In this document: positions 1 to 7,802 of the stretch, in pieces
Position numbering within the stretch: the first letter of the stretch is position 1
How the letters are laid out: each line of letters opens with the position of its first letter
Source: DASTDY01 sp035478375
GTDB taxonomy: Bacteria; Patescibacteriota; Saccharimonadia; Saccharimonadales; EFPC-124
Direction: 5' to 3'
DNA: 45,166 nt
NCBI GenBank assembly: GCA_035478375.1
Contig: DATIJQ010000035.1
Coordinates: forward strand, 1-45,166
The notes under the pieces: generated by a model
What the model saw: only the letters and a program-made list of their open reading frames with translations
Database searches by the model: none
Told to the model about the DNA's origin: nothing
Program-made: the position numbers and the translations under genes

Positions 1-51
1 TGCACTGTCGCCAACATTCCTCACCATGTAGAGGATGCTGACGGCAGCTTG

Positions 52-84
52 TACCGCGAACCTTGCGGCTCAAGCGGTGCGTTT
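52..84. repeat. Imperfect repeat, copy 1 of a hairpin-forming element
   Basis: A stretch starting TACCGCGAACCTT recurs at 535-567 with a few substitutions. Both copies keep an ACCGC...GCGGT pairing (53-57 with 74-78 here). The base pair just outside the stem changes between copies in a pairing-compatible way (T·G here, T-A in copy 2). This suggests a repeated structured element rather than coding sequence. Its function is unknown. Confidence 0.5.
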
Positions 85-345
85 AGTGGCAGAGCGCCTG
101 CCTGCGCCCTGCCGTTTTCAGCACGCCGAGGCTGGACTAGAGTCGAGGCGGCTGAAGTTTGGGGTCAAGCGGTGGTCGGGACCGAGCTGTTTGTGCTTTT
201 TGTTTCTACACAAGTACGCGGTCAGTATACCTCTTGACCGTTCGCATCACGACCGAAGGCGCAACGTGAAATTTTTATCACTTACTCCTAAGAGTTTGTG
301 ATGTCATGCTACATAGTTACATAATTGTTTAATTAAAGCAAACAT

Positions 346-393
346 TTAAAAGAGCCTCACTCCCAGGGTGCGCGGTCCTGGGAGTGAAGGCTC
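346..393 (-). terminator. Rho-independent terminator, minus strand
   Basis: A long inverted repeat (arms about 352-367 and 377-393) is followed, reading the minus strand, by TTTT. No minus-strand gene lies between it and topA, which ends at 828. It would therefore end either a long topA 3' UTR or a separate minus-strand RNA covering about 400-820. Confidence 0.65.
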
Positions 394-461
394 GTTGTTC
401 ACATTGCTCACCAGCGGTGATATGAATGCGTAGCATTGTTCCGGAGAACAAAAATTTGACG

Positions 462-671
462 AGGGGGTCGGCAAAACGCCGGCCTGCCGACCCCCTGCCC
501 AACCAGGACTCCCCTGCAGAATCCTGGTGTCTTTTACCGCGAACCTTATGGCTCGAGCGGTACGTTAGTATGACGTGTAGCAGAGGGGCTCTCATACACT
601 ACACGTCACCTCTCTCTGCGAGGTCCGGGGAAAACCATACAGAGAGCTTTTGCCGGGTGTGGCGCACCCGG
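462..671. other. Hairpin-dense non-coding region
   Basis: Four strong stem-loops occur in 210 bases: arms 462-472/486-496, 502-508/522-528, 571-580/599-608 (10 bp perfect) and 653-659/665-671. Repeat copy 2 lies at 535-567. Open frames across this stretch have no recognisable protein character. I see no RNase P, tmRNA or SRP RNA signature on either strand. It is either a structured RNA ending at the 346-393 terminator (minus strand) or a cluster of regulatory hairpins. The rest of 1-827 shows nothing I can assign. Confidence 0.4.
535..567. repeat. Imperfect repeat, copy 2 of a hairpin-forming element
   Basis: Second copy of the element at 52-84, starting TACCGCGAACCTTATGG. The stem TACCGC/GCGGTA is extended by one Watson-Crick pair relative to copy 1. 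It lies inside the hairpin-dense region. Confidence 0.5.
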
Positions 672-827
672 GAGACAATGCGACTTGAATGGTTTGTGTC
701 TGTAGGCCGCAAGATGAGTTGTGCGTATCCAATTGACGCCACCGGCGACTACTGGAGCCCAATCGTTAACTGCATGCACAAACAGACTCTATTATTAGTA
801 CCTGGTTTTGCCTCGTAATGCAAGTAG

Positions 828-3134
828 CTATTTTGTCTGGCGCGTGCGGCGTTTGCGCGCAGCACGGGCAGGCGCTTTGGCAAGCAGTTCGGTGCACTCT
901 TGAGCGGTGAGCTTGGCCGGGTCTTGGTCTTTGGGCACCTTGACGTTCTTTTTGCCATCAGTAATATAGGGCCCAAAGCGGCCATTGAGCACGCGAATGC
1001 CTTCGGCGGTAAAGTCGTGAATAGTCATTTTGGCGCGTTTTTCGGCGTCATCTTTTAACAATTGTTCGGCGGTAGCAAGGTCCACCGCATATGGGTCGTT
1101 ATCTTTGCCAAGACTGACGTAGCGTTTGCCAACTTTTATATAGGGCCCAAAGCGGCCGATGTTGACTTCGATTGCCTCACCGTCTTTTGTGGTGCCAAGT
1201 GTGCGTGGCAGTTTGAATAATTCTAGTGCTTCTTCAAGCGTAATGGTGTCGAGGTTTTTGCCGGCGGGGATGCCGGCGAATTTTGGTTTTTCTTCGTCTT
1301 CGGCGTTGCCCATTTGGACCATGGCGCCGTAGCGGCCAAAGCGAGCGCTAACCGGCCGGCCGGTTTTGGGGTCAGTGCCAAGCGAGCGTGATTGCATGGC
1401 TTCAGCCCTGCTAATGTCGGCTGATTTTTCGACAATTTGGTGGAATGGGTCGTAAAACCCATGTAACATTTTTTGCCAGGCGATTTTGCCTTCGGCAATA
1501 CGGTCAAAATCTTGTTCGACGTCTTTGGTAAAATCGTAGTCAATAATACTTGGGAAATGCTGCACCAAAAAGTCAGTCACTACCTTGCCAATATCGGTTG
1601 GCACTAATTTGCCTTTGTCGGTCGGGATTGGCTCTATGGCTTGTTGGCGGGTAATTGCATTTTTTGAAAGCAGCAGGCGTACTACTTCTCGTTCGCCGCC
1701 TTCGACGTCGGCTTTTTCGACGTAGCCGCGGTCTTGGATGGTGCTTATTGTTGGAGCGTAGGTGCTTGGGCGGCCGATGTCCAGTTCTTCTAGCTTGCGT
1801 ACCAAGCTAGCCTCAGTATAACGACTTGGGCCACGGCTGTAGGTTTGCTCAGCCTCGGCACTTTGCAACGTTAAGGGATCGCCTTTTGTTACTTCTGGCA
1901 GTATGCCTTCTTCGGTATTCTTGGCATCGCCGTATACCTTTAAAAAACCAGGGAACTGTACGATTTCGCCTTTTGCTTCGAGCGTGTCGTTACTTTTGCT
2001 TAGTCCGATAGTGATAGTGGTTTTTTCGAGCTTAGCCTGCGCCATTTGGCTAGCCATAGTCCGTTGCCAAATTAACGTATAGAGTTTTTGCTGCTGCGTA
2101 TCATCGCCAGCGCCCCTAACGGCAACATTTGTTGGGCGGATAGCTTCGTGCGCTTCTTGCGCGCCAGCAGATTTGGTAGTAAATTTGCGCGTTTGCAAAT
2201 AATCAGCGCCAAATTCACTTTTAATGAGGTTGGCCATGGCGCCAATGGCAAGCGAGCTTAGGTTGACCGAATCGGTACGCATGTACGTAATGTGTCCGGC
2301 TTCGTACAAACGTTGGGCTAGCATCATGGTTTGCTTTGGGCTAAAGCTCAGTTTACGCGAGGCTTCTTGCTGCAGTGTGCTTGTGATAAACGGCGCGCTT
2401 GGGCTGCGTGTACCTGGAGTCTTAGCAACGTCCGCAATAACGCAATCACTGGCGGTTAGCGCCTGCAAAAAGGCTTGCGCGTCAGCTTCGGTATCGTATT
2501 TTTTGCTGGCTTCGGCTTTGAGTTCTGTGCCATCTTTTAAGGTAAATAATGCGGTGATTTTAAAGGTAACGACAGCTTTAAAATCGTCTATCTCACGTTC
2601 GCGTTCAACAATAAGTCGCACGGCAACGGATTGTACGCGGCCAGCGCTGAGGCCAGTGCGCACCTTTTTCCATAACACTGGGCTGAGTTCATAGCCCACA
2701 ATGCGATCTAAAATGCGGCGCGCTTGCTGGGCGTCAACTAGTTTAAGGTCGACGGTGCGCGGACTTTTTACGGCGTTTTCGATTGCCGGTTTGGTAATTT
2801 CGTGAAAGACAATCCGCTTAGTGTTTTCGGGCTTAAGTTTTAACACTTCGCTGAGGTGCCAGGCAATCGCCTCACCTTCGCGGTCATCATCGCTTGCTAG
2901 CCAAACGGTGTCGGCGGTCTTAGCTGCGGCGCGGAGCTCGGCAACCGTCTTTTTTTTATCCGGAGTAACCTCGTATTTAGGTGCAAAATCATGCTCAATA
3001 TCAACGCTCATGCCTTTTTTAGGCAAGTCGCGTACGTGACCAAAACTGCTTTTAACGGTAAAATCTTTACCTAAATATTTGGCAATGGTCTTGGCTTTTG
3101 CTGGTGACTCTACGATAACGAGGTTTTTGCTCAT
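828..3134 (-). CDS. topA: DNA topoisomerase I
   Basis: Type IA topoisomerase that relaxes negative supercoils by nicking and passing one strand; cytoplasmic, 768 residues. The N-terminal TOPRIM domain begins with VIVESPAKAKTI (6-17) and carries the acidic motif DDDREGE (82-88). The catalytic tyrosine is in ITYMRTDS (Tyr284). The C-terminus has three repeats built on GRFGxY (GRFGRYGAMVQMG, GRFGPYIKVG, GRFGPYITDG) and a basic tail, as in actinobacterial-type enzymes. The Cys4 zinc fingers of E. coli TopA are absent. Start ATG at 3134 matches the family N-terminus. No clear -10 box or SD is visible just upstream. Confidence 0.97.
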   Translation of the reverse strand: MSKNLVIVESPAKAKTIAKYLGKDFTVKSSFGHVRDLPKKGMSVDIEHDFAPKYEVTPDKKKTVAELRAAAKTADTVWLASDDDREGEAIAWHLSEVLKLKPENTKRIVFHEITKPAIENAVKSPRTVDLKLVDAQQARRILDRIVGYELSPVLWKKVRTGLSAGRVQSVAVRLIVEREREIDDFKAVVTFKITALFTLKDGTELKAEASKKYDTEADAQAFLQALTASDCVIADVAKTPGTRSPSAPFITSTLQQEASRKLSFSPKQTMMLAQRLYEAGHITYMRTDSVNLSSLAIGAMANLIKSEFGADYLQTRKFTTKSAGAQEAHEAIRPTNVAVRGAGDDTQQQKLYTLIWQRTMASQMAQAKLEKTTITIGLSKSNDTLEAKGEIVQFPGFLKVYGDAKNTEEGILPEVTKGDPLTLQSAEAEQTYSRGPSRYTEASLVRKLEELDIGRPSTYAPTISTIQDRGYVEKADVEGGEREVVRLLLSKNAITRQQAIEPIPTDKGKLVPTDIGKVVTDFLVQHFPSIIDYDFTKDVEQDFDRIAEGKIAWQKMLHGFYDPFHQIVEKSADISRAEAMQSRSLGTDPKTGRPVSARFGRYGAMVQMGNAEDEEKPKFAGIPAGKNLDTITLEEALELFKLPRTLGTTKDGEAIEVNIGRFGPYIKVGKRYVSLGKDNDPYAVDLATAEQLLKDDAEKRAKMTIHDFTAEGIRVLNGRFGPYITDGKKNVKVPKDQDPAKLTAQECTELLAKAPARAARKRRTRQTK

Positions 3135-3236
3135 GCTTTTTGGTGCTTAGGGTTTCAGTGGCTCATCGTACGCAACTTTGGTTTGGTTTGCAATACCTTT
3201 TTGTATTTTATCTGTAAAATTTTTTACATAAACAGA

Positions 3237-3265
3237 TTGACATTAGCTTTTTCGAAGCGTAGCAT
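3237..3265 (+). promoter_or_regulatory. Promoter for the 3332 gene
   Basis: TTGACA (3237-3242), 17-base spacer, TAGCAT (3260-3265). The -35 is consensus and the -10 matches 4 of 6. It would give a leader of about 60 bases before the SD-preceded GTG at 3332. Confidence 0.45.
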
Positions 3266-3331
3266 ATTAGTTAAGGACGTTATGCATATATCATGCGTAC
3301 GTCATAGATCCCTGCGTGAATGGAGCAAGCT

Positions 3332-3868
3332 GTGACAACGCTTGAGAAGCGCCCTGCGACCGATACACTGACCACAGAGGATGCGATTCTTGATTTGGCG
3401 ATTCGCCTGCGACGCATCTTCGACATTTCGTTTGAGATTTGTGGCTGCATTGCCAAAGGCCTATACAACGGTAGCCTTTGGTTTGGCAGCGTTCGGTTGG
3501 ACTGCGAGCGTGGTGAATTTCAACTACTAAACAAGCGCTTCCGGCAATATGTCAGACCACGTTTTGAAGAGCTCAGGGCTGCCCACAAGCTGGAAGAATT
3601 GACCACGACCGATGAAGTGGCTATGTTCAATGCCCTTCTTGCTGAGCAAATTGACCAAATGTTCGCCGGCGGCGATCTAAAGCGAGCCATCGAAATCCGT
3701 GCTTATTTCGAGGACATGGGCGTCTGGGCGTCGCTGCTAATGGGCACAGTGCGTTACAGTATTGGCGGCATCGACTGGTGCGGACTAGCAAAGTCGCTGA
3801 GCTGTTACGACCTGGAGCACATCCGTGATCGACAAGAGTTGAAAGCTTGGCGCGAGTCTCCACGCTAA
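3332..3868 (+). CDS. Hypothetical protein (178 aa)
   Basis: No family recognised. Soluble, probably helical, with no signal peptide or membrane segment. It is Arg/Glu-rich with an even spread of aromatics. An in-frame ATG lies 12 bases upstream at 3320, but GTG at 3332 is preferred because GGAG (3322-3325) sits 6 bases before it, while 3320 has no SD. It stands alone on the plus strand between topA and dprA, with its own -35/-10 promoter and a strong hairpin 8 bases after the stop. Its GC-rich codons and SD start set it apart from the housekeeping neighbours. Confidence 0.7.
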   Translation: MTTLEKRPATDTLTTEDAILDLAIRLRRIFDISFEICGCIAKGLYNGSLWFGSVRLDCERGEFQLLNKRFRQYVRPRFEELRAAHKLEELTTTDEVAMFNALLAEQIDQMFAGGDLKRAIEIRAYFEDMGVWASLLMGTVRYSIGGIDWCGLAKSLSCYDLEHIRDRQELKAWRESPR

Positions 3869-3875
3869 CGGATCA

Positions 3876-3921
3876 CCGGCACGGGGCAGATGTTCGTAAC
3901 CTCGAACACTTGCCCCGCCGG
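3876..3921. terminator. Hairpin terminator between convergent genes
   Basis: Arms begin CCGGC (3876) and end GCCGG (3921), with further pairing of GGGGCA to TGCCCC and GTTCG to CGAAC around a short loop. It sits between the plus-strand gene ending at 3868 and dprA ending at 3925, so it can serve both. There is no long U tract. Confidence 0.6.
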
Positions 3922-3924
3922 CTC

Positions 3925-4785
3925 CTACCATTTGATCCCCCATTGGTTCGCCCCTAAGGCGCGGATCTTGCCATTAATTTCGAGCATTGTCATCGTTTGT
4001 GCAAACAAGGTCGGCGTGATGCCGCTCTTTTTTTGTAACTCATCGCCATCGCGGACGCCACTGGCTAAAAGCTGTAGTAGTGTCTGTTCTTGAGGTGAGT
4101 CGCCGAGTGGCAGCGATATTTGCATATCTTTTTCTATTAAACCAAGTTCGTCGAGCACATCTTGCACGCTCGTAATCGGCCGTGCGCCGGTTTTTATGAG
4201 ATTATTGCAGCCTTCACTGGCCGGACTGGTAATATTGCCTGGCACGGCCATTACCGACCGACCCTGTTCAAGCGCGAACCCCGCGGTGTGCATGGTGCCG
4301 CTGCGCGCGTTGGCTTCCACGACAATAAGCCCGTCGCTTATGCCAGTTACAATGCGATTGCGTGCTATAAAATTGCTTTGGTATGTGGGTTGGCCGGTAG
4401 CATATTCGCTTATAAGCGCACCGCCGTTTATTATAATATCCAGTGCTAATTGTCTGTGGCTTTTTGGGTGGATGCCATCGAGCCCACCGGCCATAATGGC
4501 GATTGTTGTGCCGTGCGCCTCGAGTGCGGCTTTATGTGCCACGGCATCAACCCCTAAAGCTAACCCGCTTACTATTATTACGCCACGTTTTGCTAGTTCG
4601 TAGGCAAGATGGTGTGCTATTTCGCGTCCGTAAGCGGTAATTTTGCGCGTACCAACAATGGCAACTGTTGGCAAGCGATTTTTCGGCAATTTCCCAATGT
4701 ACCATAACCTTTTTGGAGGTTGAGCAATGGTGTTTATGATCTGGATAGATTCTGGGTAATCTGGTGTTATTTCGTTGATTTTCAT
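3925..4785 (-). CDS. dprA: DNA-processing protein DprA (Smf)
   Basis: Loads RecA on incoming single-stranded DNA during natural transformation; cytoplasmic, 286 residues from the chosen start. The Rossmann-like DprA core is clear: VAIVGTRKITAYG, SGLALGVDAVAHKAAL, AGGLDGIHP, GGALISEY, FIARNRIVTGISD, EANARSGTMHTA and VPGNI, followed by a C-terminal winged-helix-like segment. A longer frame to 4812 exists, but ATG at 4785 (MKINEI) fits the family. The longer start would also overlap the -35 box of the divergent RNA promoter. Being competent for DNA uptake is typical of Saccharibacteria. Confidence 0.93.
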   Translation of the reverse strand: MKINEITPDYPESIQIINTIAQPPKRLWYIGKLPKNRLPTVAIVGTRKITAYGREIAHHLAYELAKRGVIIVSGLALGVDAVAHKAALEAHGTTIAIMAGGLDGIHPKSHRQLALDIIINGGALISEYATGQPTYQSNFIARNRIVTGISDGLIVVEANARSGTMHTAGFALEQGRSVMAVPGNITSPASEGCNNLIKTGARPITSVQDVLDELGLIEKDMQISLPLGDSPQEQTLLQLLASGVRDGDELQKKSGITPTLFAQTMTMLEINGKIRALGANQWGIKW

Positions 4786-4805
4786 GACTTTTATGTAAAA
4801 AAGTA

Positions 4806-4834
4806 TTGACACAAAGGCTTACGTGTGTTAAATT
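4806..4834 (+). promoter_or_regulatory. Promoter of the 4841-5123 RNA
   Basis: TTGACA (4806-4811), 17-base spacer, TAAATT (4829-4834) on the plus strand. No plus-strand gene follows before the terminator at 5085-5123, so it points to an RNA gene. Confidence 0.7.
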
Positions 4835-4840
4835 ATTACG

Positions 4841-5123
4841 TGGTAAGCCCTAAAGGGCAAAACCGCACCTTATACCCCCAATTTTTAACTTACTTCGCAA
4901 GAAGTACGTTAGATTGCGTGCAACGTGCGTCTTAAAGTTTCTACCCTCCACTTTAACGCTCGCAGATTGAAATAAATCTGTAATCAGCGTTGCATGCAAA
5001 CTAACCCCTTTAACCGGCGGACCTCTTATTATTGTGAGGTGGGTCACGCTAATACCCGAAACGGGTGGGTTGAAGGGTGAAATGGCGCCAGGTGAATGCC
5101 CACCCTTTACCTGGCGCTTTTTT
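4841..5123 (+). ncRNA. Structured non-coding RNA of unknown class (~283 nt)
   Basis: It has its own promoter and a rho-independent terminator, and no credible protein in between. Predicted helices from inspection: GCCC/GGGC (4847-4858); TACTTC-GCAA-GAAGTA (4891-4906) with a GNRA loop; TTAAAG/CTTTAA (4932-4956); CAGATT/AATCTG (4963-4980). A long-range TGCAACG/CGTTGCA pairing (4919-4925 with 4988-4994) encloses the last two. Then come ACCTC/GAGGT (5021-5040) and ACCCG-AAA-CGGGT (5054-5066). GGGTGGG (5063-5069) is complementary to CCCACCC in the terminator loop (5099-5105), a possible pseudoknot or terminator competitor. I do not see the conserved cores of RNase P RNA, tmRNA, SRP RNA or 6S RNA. 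Confidence 0.65.
5085..5123 (+). terminator. Rho-independent terminator of the RNA gene
   Basis: GCGCCAGGT (5085-5093) pairs with ACCTGGCGC (5109-5117), followed by TTTTTT (5118-5123). It lies just before the convergent end of pth. Confidence 0.85.
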
Positions 5124-5128
5124 GTTGC

Positions 5129-5704
5129 TTAAACTCTTACGCTGGTATGTTCAAATTTTTTTATTGGGTCTAAAAAGGTGTTTACTAACTGTAGTGCTTG
5201 TTGTTGAACGGCTGGCCATTGCTGGTGTTCGTCGTGCGTGAATTTGGCCAGCACAAAATCTGCTGCCCCTAAGGTTGCTAATTGTTGGTTGGCTATACCT
5301 ACGCGTACCCGCGCCACGTCGGCGCCGACGTGTGCAATGATACTTTTAAGGCCGTTGTTACCTGCGTCGCTCCCGCCAACTCGGGCGCGCACTGTGCCGA
5401 ATGGTAGCGCAAGTTCGTCATGGATTACAAGTATATTTTCGTTGTGAATTTTATAAAAATCTTTAACAGCCCGTGCGGCTTCACCAGATAAATTATAGTA
5501 AGTTGTCGGCTTTAGCAAAATAATCTTTTGGTCGTCTTTGGTTTGTTCGGCAATAAGGCCTTTAAATTTATCTTTTGTCGTCCAGTCTGCGCTAAGTTCA
5601 GCAGCCAAAGCTTCGACAAGCGTAAAGCCGGTGTTGTGGCGAGTGCCTTCAAAATGCGGGCCAATGTTGCCAATGCCGATGATAAGTTTGGTGGACGCAA
5701 TCAT
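5129..5704 (-). CDS. pth: Peptidyl-tRNA hydrolase
   Basis: Cleaves peptidyl-tRNAs released by stalled ribosomes; cytoplasmic, 191 residues (normal length). The family motif appears as IGNIGPHFEGTRHNTGF, with catalytic His23. Other family motifs are TTYYNLSG, IHDELALPFG (Asp96) and GGSDAGNNGLKSI. Two positions differ from the usual consensus: Ile for Pro in the GNPG motif, and Asn for His in GHNGL. It lies 19 bases downstream of der in the same orientation, so the two are likely cotranscribed. Confidence 0.95.
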   Translation of the reverse strand: MIASTKLIIGIGNIGPHFEGTRHNTGFTLVEALAAELSADWTTKDKFKGLIAEQTKDDQKIILLKPTTYYNLSGEAARAVKDFYKIHNENILVIHDELALPFGTVRARVGGSDAGNNGLKSIIAHVGADVARVRVGIANQQLATLGAADFVLAKFTHDEHQQWPAVQQQALQLVNTFLDPIKKFEHTSVRV

Positions 5705-5723
5705 AGTATGTTGCTTTTTCTGC

Positions 5724-7052
5724 CTATTTATGCCGATCTTGTTTTTCTTCGCGGAAGCTAAAGTTTATTGGCGTGCCGGTAAAGTCAAACGTTTCGCGCA
5801 TATTTTTTTCGAGGTAACGTTTGTAGCCCCAATGCAAATGGGCTAAATGGCTGCCGAACACTACGAACCACGGCGGTGCGACATCTGTTTGTACCATGTA
5901 ACGCAGCTTGGGGCGGGTGTTCTTGAGGCCTGCGGGCGGATGATCGCTAATTGATTGTTGCAGCACTTTGTTGAGCTGCACGGTTTTAAGTTGTTGCTTG
6001 CGTCGCGCGTCGATTTCGACCGCCAAATCAAACAACTTAGCCACGTTTTGGCCAGTTATGGAACTCGTAAAAATAAGTGGCGCCCAAGGCACGTGGTGGT
6101 AATCGTCGACTAATTTTGCGGCGATTTCGTCGCGAGTAAAGGCGGTTTTTTCGACGAGGCTGTCCCATTTGCTGATGACAAGCACAAGGCCTTTACCGGC
6201 TTCTTTTATAATGCCGGCGAGTTTTTGATCGAGCGATACGCGGGTATCGTTGGCGTCGATTAGCAATAAGCAAATGTCAGCTTCTTCGATTGCTTTGAGG
6301 CTACGTAGCACGCTGAATTTCTCGATGCCAACCTCTATTTTGCCGCTGCGGCGGATACCGGCGGTGTCGAGCAGCTCGACATCACGCTGGTGGTAGCGCA
6401 CGCTAATGCGGTTGACGTCGCGCGTGGTGCCGGCAACATTGGCTACAATCGCCTGCTGTTTGCCGGCCAAGGTGTTTATAAGTGACGATTTGCCGACGTT
6501 TGGCCGCCCAATGAGCGCAATGCGTAACACATTATCGGTCGGTGTGTCGGTTACGGGCGGCAGTTCGGTGGCGATGGCTTGTAGTACTTCGTACACGCCA
6601 CTCCCCTGTTCGGCACTTGTGCGATAGCTGTGTTTGATACCTAGGCGCAAAAAGTCTTCGCTTGGCAAGGCGCCAGATTTATCGGCCTTATTAATGATTA
6701 AAAGGACTGGCTTGCGCGATTTGAGGGCTTTTTTGGCGATGTTGCGGTCGGCGTCGGTTGGCATGGCCGTGGCATCGACGGTCATTAAAATGAGGTCGGC
6801 ATTGGCGACGGCGTCTTCTATTTGTTCTTGGATGGTTGCTTCGAATTCGTCTTCGGCATTTTTAAGCCCGGCAGTGTCAACGAGCCAAAAGGCGTGGTCG
6901 TCAGCGATGACTTTGCCTACAACGCTATCGCGTGTAGTGCCGGCTTCGCGTGCCACAATGGCTTGTTGGGAGCCCACGAATCTGTTAAACAAGCTTGACT
7001 TGCCAACATTGGTTTGGCCGACGATGGCTACGGTAGGTAATTTTTTACTCAT
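5724..7052 (-). CDS. der: Ribosome-assembly GTPase Der (EngA)
   Basis: Tandem-GTPase needed for 50S assembly; cytoplasmic, 442 residues. Two G domains: first P-loop GQTNVGKSS, DTAG, NKAD; second P-loop GRPNVGKSS, DTAGIRR, SKWD. A C-terminal KH-like domain follows. The open frame extends to a TTG at 7058, but ATG at 7052 (MSKKLPTVAIVG) fits the family. TATAAT on the minus strand (7061-7066) ends 8 bases before this ATG, so the message is probably leaderless. First gene of a der-pth unit. Confidence 0.96.
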   Translation of the reverse strand: MSKKLPTVAIVGQTNVGKSSLFNRFVGSQQAIVAREAGTTRDSVVGKVIADDHAFWLVDTAGLKNAEDEFEATIQEQIEDAVANADLILMTVDATAMPTDADRNIAKKALKSRKPVLLIINKADKSGALPSEDFLRLGIKHSYRTSAEQGSGVYEVLQAIATELPPVTDTPTDNVLRIALIGRPNVGKSSLINTLAGKQQAIVANVAGTTRDVNRISVRYHQRDVELLDTAGIRRSGKIEVGIEKFSVLRSLKAIEEADICLLLIDANDTRVSLDQKLAGIIKEAGKGLVLVISKWDSLVEKTAFTRDEIAAKLVDDYHHVPWAPLIFTSSITGQNVAKLFDLAVEIDARRKQQLKTVQLNKVLQQSISDHPPAGLKNTRPKLRYMVQTDVAPPWFVVFGSHLAHLHWGYKRYLEKNMRETFDFTGTPINFSFREEKQDRHK

Positions 7053-7060
7053 TATCAATA

Positions 7061-7066
7061 ATTATA
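7061..7066 (-). promoter_or_regulatory. -10 box of der (leaderless type)
   Basis: Perfect TATAAT on the minus strand, 8 bases before the ATG at 7052. Transcription would start at or next to the start codon. Confidence 0.6.
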
Positions 7067-7080
7067 ACAGAAGTGCTATT

Positions 7081-7117
7081 TGCGCTCCGGGCCCCATGCG
7101 GGCGGCCCGGAGGCGCA
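7081..7117 (-). terminator. Hairpin terminator after the 7142-7708 gene
   Basis: CTCCGGGCC (7085-7093) pairs with GGCCCGGAG (7104-7112), extended by TGCG/CGCA with one bulge. It separates the orphan gene from der. Confidence 0.6.
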
Positions 7118-7141
7118 GACATAGCGGCGCACGCACTTCAC

Positions 7142-7708
7142 TTACTCGCTCTTCTCGTTGGCCTCGGGTGGCAGGGGGACAAAAAAACCGTCCAGTGCAT
7201 CCCGCAGCGTCTTGATGATGCTGGGGCCGGGTGGTCTGTCTGTTGTAGCCTCCTGACGACGCATTGTTGACCGACGCCACCCGCACAGAACGTCCGTAAA
7301 ACTTGCGACCGCTTCGTCCGACGGAGGGTTCAGCAGTGGCACGAAGTGGTCGTACAAGTAAACGGCTTGCAACAACGGCGCCGAAGGCTGCGGTTCGGTC
7401 GGGAGGACCAGCCTTTCGCCCGATGCATCGGTAAAGTGGATTGTCCAGATGACCTGCAGCCGCGTGTCCATCCACAACCAACTTGGGATGACTGCCGGCA
7501 ACCCGTTGTGCAGCGTTGTCCCATGCTCGACGTACCTCGTGTCGTCTTGCCAGGGCATGAACGTTTTGCCGTCCCTGAGCGCCGGGTTCGTGTGGCACAG
7601 CTTGATGCCGCGCAACAAGTTGTGCGGCGCAAGCGCAATACGCAGCCCGTCCAACATTAGGCTAGCATCAAAGAGAGCTGGGCGGATGGGCGCCACAGTC
7701 GTAGCCAT
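7142..7708 (-). CDS. Hypothetical protein (188 aa)
   Basis: Not recognised. Soluble-looking, rich in Trp, Pro and Leu, with no signal peptide or membrane span and a basic/acidic tail. ATG at 7708 follows AGAGG with a 6-base gap. A TTGAAT-17-TATAAT promoter gives a leader of about 40 bases, and a GC-rich hairpin ends the unit. Strong GC bias at third positions compared with der and rluB. Overlapping frames in the same stretch have no promoter or SD support. Confidence 0.6.
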   Translation of the reverse strand: MATTVAPIRPALFDASLMLDGLRIALAPHNLLRGIKLCHTNPALRDGKTFMPWQDDTRYVEHGTTLHNGLPAVIPSWLWMDTRLQVIWTIHFTDASGERLVLPTEPQPSAPLLQAVYLYDHFVPLLNPPSDEAVASFTDVLCGWRRSTMRRQEATTDRPPGPSIIKTLRDALDGFFVPLPPEANEKSE

Positions 7709-7751
7709 TGTCGCCTCTTCTCGCTATGTCTGCCGATTGTTCGGCTAACAA

Positions 7752-7780
7752 ATTATATAATGAGTTCGTTATCTATTCAA
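7752..7780 (-). promoter_or_regulatory. Promoter of the 7142-7708 gene
   Basis: Minus strand TTGAAT (7775-7780), 17-base spacer, TATAAT (7752-7757). Confidence 0.7.
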
Positions 7781-7802
7781 TGGCTTTACGCATAAAATGC
7801 GT

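Noticed and set aside
35..301. Open frame of 88 residues at the window start
   Set aside because: No start signals, low-complexity-like composition and overlap with a hairpin-forming repeat; no protein family recognised.
4850..5047. Minus-strand frame of 65 residues inside the RNA gene
   Set aside because: It is antisense to a region with promoter, stems and terminator on the plus strand, and shows no family features.
4841..5123. RNase P RNA, tmRNA or SRP RNA
   Set aside because: The GAGGAAAGTCC core of RNase P, the tRNA-like end of tmRNA and the SRP GGAAGG-type loop are not visible. A single AGGGTGAAA match to RNase P is not enough.
7062..7598. Alternative minus-strand frame of 178 residues overlapping the 7142-7708 gene
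   Set aside because: It lacks an SD and promoter at the right place and runs through the terminator hairpin; the 7142-7708 frame has all three signals.
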